From contig CATQJL010000305.1 of the NCBI GenBank assembly GCA_958299035.1, forward strand, positions 32,129,733 to 32,193,732: a stretch of DNA of 64,000 nt, read 5' to 3'. Origin of the DNA: Cylicocyclus nassatus. Lineage: Eukaryota > Nematoda > Chromadorea > Rhabditida > Strongylidae. The translations under genes were made by a program, and so were the position numbers. The notes below the pieces were generated by a model, which saw nothing but the letters and a program-made list of their open reading frames with translations, was not told the origin of the DNA and did not search any database. Shown one piece after another: positions 11,588 through 24,563 of this stretch (position 1 is its first letter; every line of letters begins with the position of its first letter).

Positions 11588-12846
11588 TTCCGGTCGCTGC
11601 GCGATTTAGCACAACAACGGCCCTTTGTAATCCGTTGTTTATGCGCTTTTTTGATGGAACTTGATCCATTTGCAACAACTTACACAAGCTACCCGAATAT
11701 GCATTCGAGAAGCGCGCACGACATATTTGTAGAAATCTGGCAAATTGCCAAGTCGCGTCGAGGTGGCCATTTGGCGGAACCGTGTGAGGTATGCCTTAGG
11801 CCTTGAGCATAACATGAGACCCTACCAAGCATAATTAGTAACGTGTTCGTAATTAGGTCAAATAACCCCTGTAGAAGTATCAGCGACTTCTGAGGCTTCA
11901 GGGCCGGTAGTAACCCCCCCCCCCCCCCGACCTGGCGGCAGGTCTCGTCGGCAGGTCGCTGGCACCTTTTCGTGAGGTGGCCAGAAACTAAAACCCTAAA
12001 TTTAGGCCGTCCCAGGCCTTTTTCCAAAAGATTTTTTTGGTGAAGATGCCGCCTCGACTCTATAGGAACCTCCATAGAAATTTGCGGTTCCGGAAATCCC
12101 CCTATAGGAAAATATCTGGAATGAAAATGCGATAGCTGAAGAAATTCCTCTGACCTTCTTCACTTTAGGGCCAGCATCTGGCTGACTTCTTTCACTGAAG
12201 TTGAGACTAGAATAAAGGCATAACGGCAGAACTAAACAGCTGTTATAATGGCACTTTTTGTTTGGAAAGGAAATGCCAGCTGCTCTTCTCCCCAGACATC
12301 AAGATTGCAAAAGAGTATCGAAGCAACAGCGTTTTGTTGAAAAAAAAACGCATGCTTGAGACCTCCTGCCCACTCAAAGTGGCGTTGATAACGAAACATA
12401 ATCAAAAACTAGAAGATGTCTAATTCTGCGAATAACTAACATTGTATCCATACACATTGTTGCAAGAAAGAATTGAGCAAGAGTAGAAATTTTGGACTGG
12501 CTAATGATGTATCATGTTTAGTAACGGGAATCGTACCGTATCTCCTTTGATTAGAAAGAACAATCATAACTTATAACAAAGCGCTAAGCGTCTGTCTGTC
12601 CGTGTGTGTGTATATCTGTCTGTCACGAAATTCATGGAGCGAGTTGCAGCCAAAGTCTCAAGCTAAAATCTTGCACAGTGTACGCTGGCAGCGTCTAGGC
12701 TTACACTGTATAGTAACGAATGGATCCTTCAAAAATAGCACCTAGAGTGGGTCCACTCAGCTTTTGGTACGCAAAACTGGGCCGCCGATTTGACTTTTTG
12801 CAATGTCGCGTATTTGTCTGATAAATAGATTTGCAATTCATATATT
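11588..12846. other. Repeat-like non-coding stretch
   Basis: No gene is supported. A 128-codon minus-strand frame (11689-12075) runs through a 15-base poly-C tract at 11914-11928 and looks accidental. Bases 12591-12640 are a microsatellite of GTCTGTCTGTCC/GTGTGTGT type followed by 'cacgaaattcatgg', a combination often seen near Helitron 5' regions, but no matching 3' end was found. Confidence 0.4.
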
Positions 12847-13217
12847 TTATTCCAAAGATGTTTTGAAAGTCTGTTTTCCTGCTGGAACAGCGCCAAAGAA
12901 GAGTGATTGCGTAAATAGTCGATTAGTCAAGGTTTTACCCGACAAAAAAGATTCTTGCACAGAAATGTAGCCCAAGTGTTCATTATCCTTAGGGGAAGAA
13001 TAATGTTGAAATAAATCTAATAGTTCATGCAAATTCGCATTTGTTCTTTCGCGGAAAAGTTTTTTCTCTCACAATCACCGATCTTCCATGGAAATTTTTT
13101 GAGAATGAGCAGTTGTTTACAATTCATTTGTAATGTTCAGCATTGCGTGGTGAGTTTCAAAGTCATTACTATGCAATCACAAGGAAGGTATACGGATAGT
13201 AGAGCCAGTGCGAACCT
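12847..13217 (-). CDS. Possible 3' end of an unknown gene
   Basis: The frame 12847-13065 encodes 72 residues ending in TAA, with natural composition (for example LGYISVQESFLSGKTLTN). A second short exon, 13170-13217, follows a CTGCTTCGCAG acceptor, encodes a hydrophobic run (FALALLSVYLPCDC), ends at a GTAATG donor and joins in phase if the acceptor is GAGAG. I recognise no family and cannot find a start exon. The weak acceptor is the main doubt. Confidence 0.35.
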
Positions 13218-13396
13218 CTGCGAAGCAGACAAATAAAAGAGTAGTTGGATTGTATGTTTCTCAAGCTTTTGAATCATATATGGAATTTCAAAAAAGATTT
13301 TCTTGGTTTCAAAGAAGCATGAGATAATTACTCAAATTTGGCTGATATTGTGACTTGATAAAACTGCTCGCATCTCGCTTCATGGAAAGGCTAGGA

Positions 13397-13930
13397 AAAA
13401 AGAGACGGTCTACGTGATTCCCCGTGTTCTTAGCTGTCGTATGATATACAAAGTGTTGGTGCGCAAAGGTTTCCAATCCAAAAAGTCTTGCTCCGGCGAA
13501 CTATACAAGCTAGGGGGTGGAGCAAGTCAGCACAAATATCTCCACCTCATTTTTGGAAAGCCACGAGTTTTTTCACCCAATAACCTATATACCATTAGAA
13601 AGCTTAACAGGGATTCGACGTCGACCGTCTCTTTTTCTCTTGTTTCCCTCTACTCATAGATACATGGCATTTTAGCTAAAAAATATTTGTGTTTTTGTTA
13701 GAAAATTTTTATGCAAAGTGTGGACGGAGATGCCCAGTTATCCAACCCTATTACAGAGCAAGACCTCGCCAATGAACGTAAACCGTCCTTTCTAGCTTCC
13801 CTCTTTCTTTCAGAAATGAAGCGCAAAGTGATTGCATAAAATCACCTAGTGCTGATGCTAGATATAATTTTTTTTATATCTGAATTCATAAGCGAGCTAA
13901 AAAAAAAGAGACGGTCAACGTCGATTCTGT
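13397..13930. repeat. Three copies of an AAAAAGAGACGGTC repeat
   Basis: The motif AAAAAAGAGACGGTC(T/A)ACGT occurs at about 13396 (plus), 13610-13637 (minus) and 13900-13930 (plus). The first two form an inverted pair enclosing about 200 bp, including an 81-codon chance ORF. The third is a stray copy 270 bp further on. This resembles ends of a small inverted-repeat element with a broken neighbour. Confidence 0.5.
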
Positions 13931-14312
13931 GCGTTCCAAGCTTTCGAATGCTATGTCGACTGATAAAGCATAATACTTTTCTGAGTCAAAAAATTATGTT
14001 GGATGACCTTCCAAAGCCTAAGCATTGAGAAAATCTTCATATACCTCTGTACCACTTAATTTCCTTCTTTTCACTCACTCTCCTATTGAAAATGTAAGCT
14101 TGTCTCAGCGTTCATCTTAAAGCTCAGTTACGCCTTCACTTTTTTAGGGCGGAAATAGCCAAAACCCCCTTCACCAGGAGGGGACCCTGCTCCCCCTATT
14201 CGCACCTGAATCTGGAACCGCAGGAGAAACTGCCGGCATCTTCGCGAGGTCACTTGCCGGCAACCTGCCGGCAACTCTTCAAAGTCCGCGAGGCGGCAAC
14301 TGCCGGCATCTA

Positions 14313-15219
14313 TTAGGTTGTAAAGAAAGTTCCCGGGCACTTTTGGAAATTTCATTTTTAAACGCATTTTTTCGGCGCTCGGTCGGACTTTGACACCAAG
14401 TTTCTTATACTATTCAGTAGAGGGAAGCCTGAAGTTTTCAATACAACTTCCGATTTTTATTGAAGCCAAGACGTGTTTGATCTGCATGTCAAGAAGAAAA
14501 ATCTTTTCAACCATAAAAATTTCACAATTTTTCTTCCTACGGCCATTTTTCTGCGCAGAAAGTGTTTCGTCCAAATCATGGGTGATCTAATTGCGAAGCC
14601 TGTTAGCTTCTGACCCGCAGCTGCACTCGAGTTTTGCAATTTGCGTTCAGAAATTACAAGCTGTCGAATTTGCCTCTGACTAAAACTCTTTTCGCAGCTG
14701 GCGTCGCTTCTGCGGGGATCACCACGCCTGGATGATGGGTCCAAAAGATGTGTAAGGCATTACCCCAACAATGTTCGCAGTAATCAAAGATTTGGTCCAA
14801 CTATGCAGAGCGACAAGACTTCAAATTCATTTGCACGAAAAATGAGGCATTTTTAGGGGCAAAAAATGATCGACTTTTCAAACTTTCTGGAAAAATTTTT
14901 TTGCATTTGATCCTTCAAAAACGTGAGTGGTCTCCATAACAGCTCCAGCAGATTTCTATATAACTGCATTTAAGCTCTCCACCTTTTATCGTGCCTGCGA
15001 TAATCTTGCACAAACAGGCCACTTTTCGTGTCGACCTTTTCCATTCTGCGCATGCTGGTGGACCGCAGTGAGGCGCTGAAAAGCCAGAAAGACAAATCTA
15101 CGTTGTGGACAAAATTGTCTAATGAAGTTTGTAGCTTCGAAAAAGAATCAATCTGCTTAAAGTTATAGCGATTTGAAAAAAATTTTCACAAGTGCCCGGG
15201 AACTTTCTTTACAACCTAA
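14313..15219. mobile_element. Mariner-like element, family D copy 1
   Basis: Ends TTAGGTTGTAAAGAAAGTTC and GAACTTTCTTTACAACCTAA, each followed inside by CCGGGCAC / GTGCCCGG. The left flank is TA; the right flank is CA, a decayed duplication. A reverse-oriented copy with intact TA flanks is at 32464-33351, sharing internal blocks such as 'cacaatttttcttcct'. Confidence 0.8.
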
Positions 15220-17211
15220 CATGATGCAACCAGGTAGGGTAGATTACTACCGGCCCAGATATTGGACCATTAAGTAAAACTTTTAAGCATGATTGACTTT
15301 GTTTTAAAAGCTTATTTGCTTTTTCAAACTGAATACAAAGCACTGCTTAGTTTTTGCACGCATAATAAACCTCACTCCTTATAATATCAAACTAGAAGAA
15401 TTAATCAAAATCTGTACCAACTTTCGCTTATAAGGTTGCGCTTCCAACTTTTAATAAAGAAAACAAACCAGGCTCAACTTATTACTCCGAAAACTACGAA
15501 ATTTAGGCCATTAGATGTAGAAAACATTCGCTAGAGATTTGAAGGTAAGTTAATGGGGTGTGGCATGCTCCTAGAAAAGTGTGTATACCACAATTTTTTG
15601 GAGGTTATGCCACATCCCATTGAAGGCAGTGTCCCTGTAGATTTTGCATTTCCATCTTTCTCCACTTTGGGTCTTTCCGACACAAAGAACCCAAATCTGA
15701 GCTTTGAACAGGGTGAAAAAGACTGTTTTTGGGGCGCTTACCCAATTTCCAAAACGCAACTCGGACGAGTGTTTTAATGGAAAGTTGGGAGGCCCTGGTA
15801 CGATGACCCTGACCCCCCCCCTAATTTTTGCTTTGGATAGCATGCACAAGAGTAGAGGACTATATGTCGAAGATAGGCTTCACCTCGCGCAGTGAGCTAG
15901 TACAAATCTGTATGCCTGCGGTGTGTGGAGCTGCGCCTTTGTCGCAGATGTCCTCGTGGGATCGTCCCTTTCCGGCGACATGTAGTCCTTCACCCCATGC
16001 ACAATGCGGGTTAAGGTTGCGGGTTGCGCACACCGGTTCGAGGGCTATTTTTTCGAGGCAGGGAGAGCATCAACCAACCTAACCGGGCCTGGAGGCTAGT
16101 GGGGCGACCAAAAACCCAACCACGTCCTCTGGGCGCGAATTTTCCGGTACATTGCTTTCAACCCTTACCTGCAAAGCATTTATACATCTTTTACATAGCT
16201 GGAACCGTTAGATATTATCCTCTTTTTTGAAAATTTTATTCGAAATCGATGCTTTTAAAGGAAAATCTAGTCGTTTTTGCAACTATATTAATGGCAAATA
16301 TTGGATTACGATTGTATGATCTGCACGACTACGTATATTGTGCTGCTGGAAGGTGGAAAAAGTATATATGTTCAATAGCCTAGTTTTCCCAGGAGTATTT
16401 AGAGCTTAAAACGTCCTCTTTGTTTTGAGCAATAGTTGCTAAATAGTTGCTGAAAGCTCCTCATAGAAAGCGAAAATGAGGACTATGTTTTGGCTGGCTC
16501 CTAATTCATAATTCGGAAGTTATTTGGGTGGGATTTATCAAGTGAGCAAAGAAGAAATGATCTGTATTGAGTGCAAACGGTAACTAGCTTATCTGTAAAA
16601 CAAAGCTAATTGTGTTCCATAGAAGCCCTTTCACTTGGGTGGCTGGGTACTTGGGAACCTCAGATCCGCTAATACTTGATCCACTGGGGTTATTTGAGGT
16701 GCTGATTACGAAGTCGCTCATTATGCTTGATAGGACTTCTTTATTATACTTGTACGATGATAGATCAGTACCTCAGTGTGCTTTTATTTTACGTAGTGGA
16801 CTTATCTGACTTTATCCACATACATCATGTTATCGCCAAACATCAGTATCACGTTGATTACGACCTCTCCCTTTGACCACCTCAGTATAACCCTTCAGGT
16901 TTGGCGTCACACGTTTGACCCTATGACCATATTTATCAAAGAATACGGTGGGTTTGCTTACGCTAAAGGAGAGGCTAGCTGTAGACATTCACAAAGCTAA
17001 TGGGTTAGCTTACGCAGCGGCCGTATTTATCAACGAATTCAGTGAGTTCGCCTGCCTAGTGTCTAGGCTAACCCACGGGTTCGTCCGAGTGTGTTCCTTC
17101 ACAGCGTGTTTTTTCCTTTGGTATCATGGTTAATCGAAGGGAGGTGATTGAATTTGTGTGTTCCCCAATTCCACCAAATTATTTCGCTCCAGTTTGTTCT
17201 CGTCGACGACT
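15220..17211. other. Non-coding stretch with local repeats
   Basis: I see no supported gene. Bases 15552-15622 form a hairpin (AATGGGGTGTGGCAT / ATGCCACATCCCATT). A diverged direct repeat lies at 16930-17080, beginning 'tatttatcaa(a/c)gaat'. A C9 run is at 15813-15821. ORFs here overlap on both strands and lack splice support. Confidence 0.4.
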
Positions 17212-17439
17212 TCAACGCGTTACTTTGTTTACTTTATCGTTGACGCTTTTTTGATGCACCAATATCCGTTTTTTGATGCACCATTTTTGACTAGCAATAC
17301 TGATACTTAAGCGTCTCATAAAATCAGATATTGACAATCCTGTATGCCTCAATTGCAAAGGAAAAGTAGATTGCCAAAAACCTTTTTCATTCAATAAATA
17401 AAAGAGAAGTTTAGATACGCTTGCCCAAGACATGCTCAC
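17212..17439 (-). CDS. Possible isolated exon, unknown
   Basis: A 75-codon frame reading ...SKLLFYLLNEKGFWQS... has plausible residue use and ends in TGA, but its AT-rich 3' part contains a direct repeat of GGTGCATCAAAAAA, and no partner exon was found. It may be a chance frame. Confidence 0.2.
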   Translation of the reverse strand: MSMSWASVSKLLFYLLNEKGFWQSTFPLQLRHTGLSISDFMRRLSISIASQKWCIKKRILVHQKSVNDKVNKVTR

Positions 17440-17816
17440 TTTTTGAAAGATGAAGCCACGTCATACAATGAGGGTTTACTTCAGAACATTCTTTACAGCA
17501 GAACACAGTTGTAGAACAACACATGCTCATACGTCATCCATCAACATGATCAGTGCTAACGGCTTTCATACTTAACAGCATCCATTAGTTAGATACAGAA
17601 GGATAGCGAAAAATGCACTGAAGTGCTTTCTAGGGATAAACGGCAGAAGTGATAAGCAACACTCATAGCTAAAGTAAAAGACTACCACGTGCCTTTGTCG
17701 GATGACTATATTGCAGCTAAATTCATCGCCGAAAACCTGTGAATGATGTTTTCTGAGCGAAGGAAACGATAAAATTGCGGTGACATTGGCACATTCAATT
17801 TGCGACTGCAGTCTAA

Positions 17817-19925
17817 GGCCCGTATGCAAGTACATTTCCGCGGGAGGGGATGTGCGTTTGACCACTGAAATGATCCCCGCTGGGGCTCCTTTCCCTTCTC
17901 CACGCGAACTCCCTATGCACAAAGACATCAAAGGGGAAGGGATCCCTTGGAAGGGGAAGGGAAATTCCTTATGCAGAAGGGGGGATCGAGCGGGGAAATC
18001 ATTTCGCTTCCGCTTTTTTGTGATAATTATCCCTCTTTTCTCATCTTTTGGTAGCTACTCGCCTCCAGCATTTCATCGGCAATACTTTAGGTCGTTGCGG
18101 AATGCCGTCTGCTGTGATTGCGCTCGGCACACCAAAAAAATACTTCCTACACCCAATACATTCCTGCTGTTTTCGTGGATGTTTTCACTTACGCTAATGC
18201 CGCCCATTTCAGCGCAAAACTGTTCAACATTAGAAGTCATGATGTCTCTGTAGTGAATGGGTGAATGGCAGAAGATGTTATGCTGCCGAAAAAAAGGGGA
18301 AGGGTGCCGCGGACATTCAAACCAGCATTTCTACATATAACAGAAGCTGCAAATCGTGCCAGCTCTTCAAGGAGGCTGTAGCTATTAGCGACATACCGTC
18401 CATTCTCCCAAGGGAATGATCCCGCGGCCATCCCTGCTATGCACGAGGAGAACGCTGGAAAGGGAACCACTCCCCTGCGGATGACTACTCAGAAGTAGGC
18501 AAATCTACTACTTTCTAGATTTTTTCAAGGCAGCTTATGTTAAATTACAAGATAAAGGCGATATGTCATGACATATGAAAGTTACAATGTGTTCAATTAG
18601 CCTATATAGCTAAAAGTATCATGTCATATAAAAAATGCGCAATTTTCGTGAATGGTCAAGAACTCCTACAAAAATTCGAAATTAGCAGCCATTATATGCT
18701 CGGTTTTTTCAAAGAAGCGAATATAGAAGAGGGAGATAAGATTGCAAGCTGCAGGTCCGAGAGAGGGACCCAGCTTTTGAAGAAAATCTTTTTATCAAAT
18801 GGAACGAAAGGCTTCGTAATATCTGATTGAAACCAGAGGTTCGCTCTCTAGCATGACCTACACCATCGAATCCCTACTCCATTGTAGAGGATGTCGTTCC
18901 CCCCCCCCCCCCCGCAACGTCGAGCTATAATACATTCGTGCATACGGTAAAGGGAAGGGAAGGGACCCCCACCGGGCTTCGTCCGATCGATATCTTTGGA
19001 ATCAAGTACAGAATCTGAGGCAGCAAAAGAGTATCGCACTGGTAAACGTTGGAAAAAACCACACTACAAAAAGCTGCACGCTCACTAATTCTTTTGTAGG
19101 AAAAATGCAACCGTAACATGATTGAGAGGTGATCATAACATGGACTGCTATATAGACTCCCCACTTCAAAAATCATCATTGTCACTATTGACATCCCCTA
19201 GCCTCAAAACCAGTACTATGGAAAAAGAAAAAGAGAGCGAAGGAGAGAGATATGTTGCGAGGGGTGAATGGGGAAATGTGAGAAAGGGACGAAGGCACGC
19301 GAAATTAGTAGTCTTGTACACTTTGTTCCGAAAGCCATTCTGGTGCATAAAAATAGACCAAAAATAACTTTTTTGACGAGATAGTGTGGTAGCCTTAGAG
19401 GCACCGTCCATCCAAATTGGGGTTGGTGAGATTAGGATACTTAGCAGATGCGGGGCACCCAACTGTATGATTGCCCAACTCGCGCTGCCTGAAGTTGCTT
19501 CCGAACCGAGAAAATTGCCTCGGAAATCGCTTCAGGCCGCGTTCGCGACGCTGGCTCCTCCCCTTTCGGAGTGGGCGTGACGTTCGTCCCGCCCATCCGT
19601 GCGCGCCCAACCAATCATCGTACCGAAGAAATCGGTCTGCGGGTTCGGAAACGGGGGTTCTTCGTGGTTTTCGCGGATTTTCAACTCAATATTTGGAATC
19701 AGGGGTATGAGAAGGCCCTGGAACGGCAAAAACATGGAGGTCGAAATTTTGGGTGGACGGTGCCTTTAAGGTAGAAGCGACTAGCGCAATCACACCATCC
19801 CCGCTATAGGTGCAGGGGAGAGGATCGCTCCCCTCCCCATTGTCATAGCGGGGTTCAGTGAAGGGGATCGTTCCCCTGGGGATCCAGCTCCCTCCTCTCC
19901 CCAGCGGGGATGTACGTGTACGGGC
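17817..19925. mobile_element. Large GGCC-ended Harbinger-like element, copy 2
   Basis: Same family as 7788-9537: it begins GGCCCGTATGCAAGTACAT after TAA and ends GATGTACGTGTACGGGC. It is longer only because a different MITE (19398-19765) has jumped into it. Removing that insertion leaves about 1.74 kb, matching copy 1. A 15-base poly-C tract sits at 18899-18913. Confidence 0.8.
19398..19765. mobile_element. MITE nested in the large element (family C)
   Basis: Ends GAGGCACCGTCCATCCAAAT and TTTTGGGTGGACGGTGCCT are inverted; TTA flanks both sides. Comparison with copy 1 of the host element shows the host sequence continuing across the insertion ('ggtagcc' then 'aggtagaagcgacta'). The right half resembles the sequence ending at about 57935. 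Confidence 0.75.
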
Positions 19926-21397
19926 TTGATACTATGAAGAGATCCTTTCATGAAATGATGTATCTGTATTAGAGACTTCTAGCAACATCAAATTATAGAA
20001 CCAGATGATGCAGTTTGCAGCCAGTCATAATGCAAACTGTGTTAAATCAAAAATCGAGGGAGCACACAATTTGACCTGAATGAAAAATCATTCGATCAAC
20101 CTTCGATCGACGATGAGACTAAGGGAGAGGAAGGGGTGCACGCTGTGAGGGAACATCGGAGAACACGAACTGCAGCATATATGGAGATAGTGCATAACCG
20201 GCGAAGCTGTACTGTCGTGAGCGTATTTTCACTGCGACTACAGCGGCGCACGCCGCAGGATGCGGCATGCTGCTGCTCCTGCGACGTATGAAGGAACCCT
20301 CTGACTGTCTGACATATGCATACGAATTTGCTCGCTCTAATTTGCAAGGTCCATATAAAATGTGAGACGTATTCTTGCTTAATGTTGAGTTTTCTCCATA
20401 CTTTCAACTTTGCATGACCTTATTTCCAAATGAGAACGGTAGTGTATGAGTATCATCATGAAAAAAAAAGCTTTCAGTTCCACGAAGCCTATCAAACATT
20501 TTTGGCAACTGCACGGTCCAATCACGCTGGAAAGATTTCGAAAGTTTCACGATACAACAAATACGCTGTTATACGTATGCACTGAGATAGTTTTGTTTGA
20601 TGTTTTGCGTTTTGTAGCTGTATAAATTCGATTCGGTAAAGTAGTTATAAGAACGTAGAACCGTTGACTATTCTGTTAAATACAAATGCTTTTGATGGAT
20701 TCATAATATAAAAGTTTGGAAGATTACGGTAAGCATGAAGAATTTCGTGAGTTATAAGGCAACATCGCCGTTTGCTTGTCGATGTTGGCGATGTGGATCG
20801 TTAACATTGACAATGACGACACGTTTGAGTGAATATCCACTATTGCCGTTAGGATACGCGATGGTGCGGCTGATTTTGAACCAGCTGTTTGCTTGAACGA
20901 TCGTCTACGGCAGCATAACGTTACATGTACGCTGTTATAGTGCGCCTCCTTGGTGGAGACGCTGCTTAGTTGAGGTTGCCCACTTATAAGTAAAGTCGCA
21001 CGTTTTATACTCAATTTGCCTTGACGCTGCTATCAACAATGTTTGAAAAAAGTTGCACCTTTGAAGCCCGGCATTCACGCGACAGTTACCAGGCAATTGG
21101 CCAACTGCCAGATGTCTTCAAATCCAATGTTAGTACGCTGCAAATTCATAGTGTGACTATTGTGAATTAGAAAAGTGTTGCATCTTCAACGCTTGAGCTT
21201 AGGATGAGCTATAAGCAATTGAAGCAGCGCCAAACCGCGTGAAATACGCCGGGAGTTTCAATGTGACAAAAAAGCATAGTATATGTATCTAAGACCCCCT
21301 TTGAGTTGAAAAGCGAGAGAAGTGAGTAAGGTATGCCCCAGTTACGCATTCGCATTTTGTGAACCACTTAGCGAAGCTTCGATGTTCAAGCAAAGTA
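19926..21397. other. No supported gene
   Basis: Two minus-strand frames (20096-20407, 20724-21014) are open for about 100 codons each but lack splice signals, a consistent partner or recognisable motifs. I leave the stretch unannotated. Confidence 0.35.
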
Positions 21398-21573
21398 TCC
21401 TTTGATTCAAATGGATTGGCGGCTGGAAGGCGGGGCTTCGTGACCTAATTAAGGCTAGAGGACAATCAGAGAGCCGAGCGTGAGAAAGACGCCGTTTGCG
21501 TGGCGGGCGCGAGCGGCATTGATTGGGTCACAAAGCCCCTCCTCCCAGCCGCCAATCCAGTTGAATCAAAGGT
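21398..21573. mobile_element. Short TA-flanked MITE, family A copy 2
   Basis: 176 bp, ends TCCTTTGATTCAAATGGATT and ATCCAGTTGAATCAAAGGT, TA on both sides. Aligns along its length with 1216-1392. Confidence 0.8.
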
Positions 21574-21639
21574 TATTGAGAGCTGAACTCAATCTCTACG
21601 CTAATGTGAGTACTTTTCAGAACTAAACCTATTGAGGCG

Positions 21640-22400
21640 GTAAATGTTGAACTCTTGTATGAAACTTCCTATCCAGAAACTACGTAGTTTCTCCCTCTTT
21701 CCAACAGACATGTTTCCATACTGTTTGCCATTTGGTCACCGAAATAATCACCAAAATTTCGTACCCATGGTTTTTGTCATACTCATGTTTAGCAATTTCT
21801 CAAAATTTTAATCTTCCAAAAGATAACAGCTAGATAGAGCAAACAAAGTTTCCAGTTAGCTTTCAGAACTAACAAATTTATTTTTCTAATGTTAACAAAT
21901 CACATATTTGATCAAGCCGAAACTCACAAAGCATCAAGCGACAAGCAACTCGAGTACAGTTCAATGCAATTTTTTCTCTCTTTTTTTGGAAGACGTTTTT
22001 TTCCAGAATTGTGTATCCTCTGCAGATGAATTCAACCTTATTGTGAATTTTGACGCCCCCCCCCCCCCCCTATGGCTGTACCCGAAACTTCAAAATTCGA
22101 TATCTTGAAGCAACGAACGCTCACTTGCTTTTTGAATTGTGTTGGTAATCGAGCTTGAAACGCTCGAGTTCCGAAAATTACTTAGTATTTGACGCTTTAA
22201 TGTTCCACACGGCTTTGCAAAATTGAGGGTTTTTAGGAAAATCATTGTGAAAAATACCGGGAAGCTAATGGAGGATGTTCAAGACTTTTATATTGCATTT
22301 TTTTACTTCCCACTGTTATCATAGCTCTTCCATAAGTTGAGATAGAAAACTTTGGAAATGGCCAAAATTGAGCGTTGCAAAAGCTATGGTCTTTCGATTT
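21640..22400. mobile_element. Decayed relative of the 1-kb mariner-like family
   Basis: Internal blocks match 26475-27466 and 43967-45000, for example 'acccatggtttttgtcat' and a block around 'gggtacagcc'. Parts are inverted about the centre. Terminal repeats are no longer clear. A 15-base poly-C tract lies at 22056-22070. Confidence 0.5.
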
Positions 22401-22628
22401 CGATCAATTTTATCAACGTGAAAGCAAATGGTCTGGAGGCAAGACTGTTGAGAAGAGGAAGAAAAACCGGGTCAAGCAGTCTTTGGAGAGTGTTTATTCG
22501 ATTGTTTAGCCACAACCGAGATTGGTAGTCTTTTATTTTGGCTTTGGAGTTTTTACCCATCTTTAATATGTACGCGATTTTGTGATGAGTCGGAAAAACG
22601 GAAGGAACCTCCGGAGCGACCCAATATA

Positions 22629-23284
22629 CAAGGTGTCCCAAAAGAATGTGCACACTGTTTGATCGTCAGTGACCCTCTTGCTTGAACGTCCCTCGCCGAA
22701 TTTGAGGCACCATTCTCTAGGGCGGGAATCAACTTAGATTTACCGTTTGAAACAAATGACTTATCGCTCTTTATCACTGTAGGATCATGGTGTAACTTTT
22801 CAGCATACAGCAACACTGCGGAATACGCCTTTTGATGGAAATCCAAAAAATCTGAAAATTAGTATAGTAAGGTTTTCAGGCGTGCTAATCTCACTATATG
22901 ATTTCCTACCAGTTTCACGAGCTTTTTAGTGTTTTAATCAGATTTCTGACGAAGATTGGAACAGGTGTTAACAAGTAAAACAGTTGTTACCCTAAACCTG
23001 AAGTAACTTATGAAACAAGCATTACAGTAATGTGCAAACTCAAATTCAAAATCAGCGACTTGGCTTGTTTGGTTTTTTCCAAAGGCAACTATCGCTTTCA
23101 GTGGCCTAAAAGCCTTCTCGAAGTTCCTACCGTGATTCTACAGTAATAAATAAAGATTGGAGATTTGTTCCGTGCTGTAAATTCAAGATGAACCTCGCTC
23201 CACAAAATGGTACCACAAGCTTGAGAAAGACATTCAAGCAGAAGAGTTATTGACTATCAATGCACATTTTTTTGGGACACCCTG
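22629..23284. mobile_element. Mariner/Tc1-like element with GGTGTCCCAAAA ends
   Basis: Termini CAAGGTGTCCCAAAAGAATG and CATTTTTTTGGGACACCCTG are flanked by TA. This end type is widespread in the Tc1/mariner group. 656 bp, no transposase left. Confidence 0.85.
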
Positions 23285-23635
23285 TATTGTGAAGGTGTTA
23301 AATCACAATTTTTCACTTCCATGGTCTTTTAGCAATTATCAAGAGCAAGGCACCTCTTGAATGTTGTCCATGCAAATATCTTGAGTGTGCATGATCTCAA
23401 GTGGAACGGCCTTTTGATTTCGCAGCTGTGTGGCACAGATTGAATGATTTCAAGTTTGTCGCCAATTAGGCAGTTTTGTCTAGTTTTTTTGGCAGCTAAG
23501 CCGTCGTATTGGTAAGTTCCGTGTGTATCCAAATGACGGAAGTCTTCATAACACTATGTCTAATTTTAGCTAGTTTTTTGTGAGTCTTGTTCTATGTTTT
23601 CGAAAGTGTTTTAACAGTCTATCTATTAGGTAATT

Positions 23636-24563
23636 AATGCAGGTTTTTCACACCTCTTTTTCAAGTGTCGCTTCAAAATAAAATTCCATTGTCTTAGAAA
23701 AGTATGCATATCTTCTGAAGGCACTCTTCTTCTACTTTCTTGGGCCCGCTTTCGTTTCAGGAGAACTGGGTTCATTTCGAAATTGCGTGCTTTTGAAATC
23801 AAGAGACTAAACCTTGAAATTTTTACCTTTTACACTCTTTGCTCTAAATCCACCGCGAAAAATCGAATTTTTTCGCAAACTGGCATAATGCTTGTATGTG
23901 TTCTGTGCTACAAAAGCGCATTGAAAGCGAATCTCTCAAAGTTTTCCAGACTGAGAAAATTTGTTTCAAACCCAAACAACCGCTGCTATCATTCTGCGGC
24001 GTATAAAAATCCTAATTGCGAAGCAATTGCGGAGGTTTCACCGTGCGCAAAAACAATAGATATAGGACACACGATAGCAAAAAACCGGGCGCTGTTGTTC
24101 TCTTCGGCTGCGAAAAAACCCAAAAAAGCAAAAAAAAAAACATCTTTTCGTGTTTTGAGAGCACTTATGAAGAACGAGTGATTCAAAGTTTCTGCAATAT
24201 TTTCTAGCAAAATTTTTTTCGTGAAAATCAACTTTAACGTGCTGCACGCCCAACTATCCATCTGTTATCTGCACAGTGAATGAAATTTGCACCATTCTAC
24301 TACATTGTATAGTGAGTTATGATCTCTCAAACTGAAGGTTTTTCAAGAAAACTTTTGGCAATTTTCTGGCTATATAACGGGCCAAAAAATGGCTATTTTC
24401 TCAGTAAGGCTACAACATTAAGGTAATGCGTGTTGAATTGGCAAAGGTTTGCTGATTGCAGTAATTTTTATTGGAAACGGAACGGAACGACTATTTCTGT
24501 AAGAAGTTATAGTAATCCGAACTCAAAATTTGGAAGACCTGCGTGAATTCTGTTACAACCTAA
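23636..24563. mobile_element. Probable mariner-like element
   Basis: TA precedes TTAGGTAATTAATGCAGGT; the far end is ACCTGCGTGAATTCTGTTAC followed by AACCTAA. The ends match imperfectly and the right TA is lost. The interior has A-rich low-complexity sequence near 24110-24140. Confidence 0.5.

Noticed and set aside
11689..12075. 128-codon minus-strand ORF
   Set aside because: Runs through a 15-base poly-C tract encoding Gly repeats; no splice support or family.
23783..24181. 132-codon plus-strand ORF
   Set aside because: Inside a probable mariner-like element and largely Lys-rich low complexity, with overlapping frames on the opposite strand.
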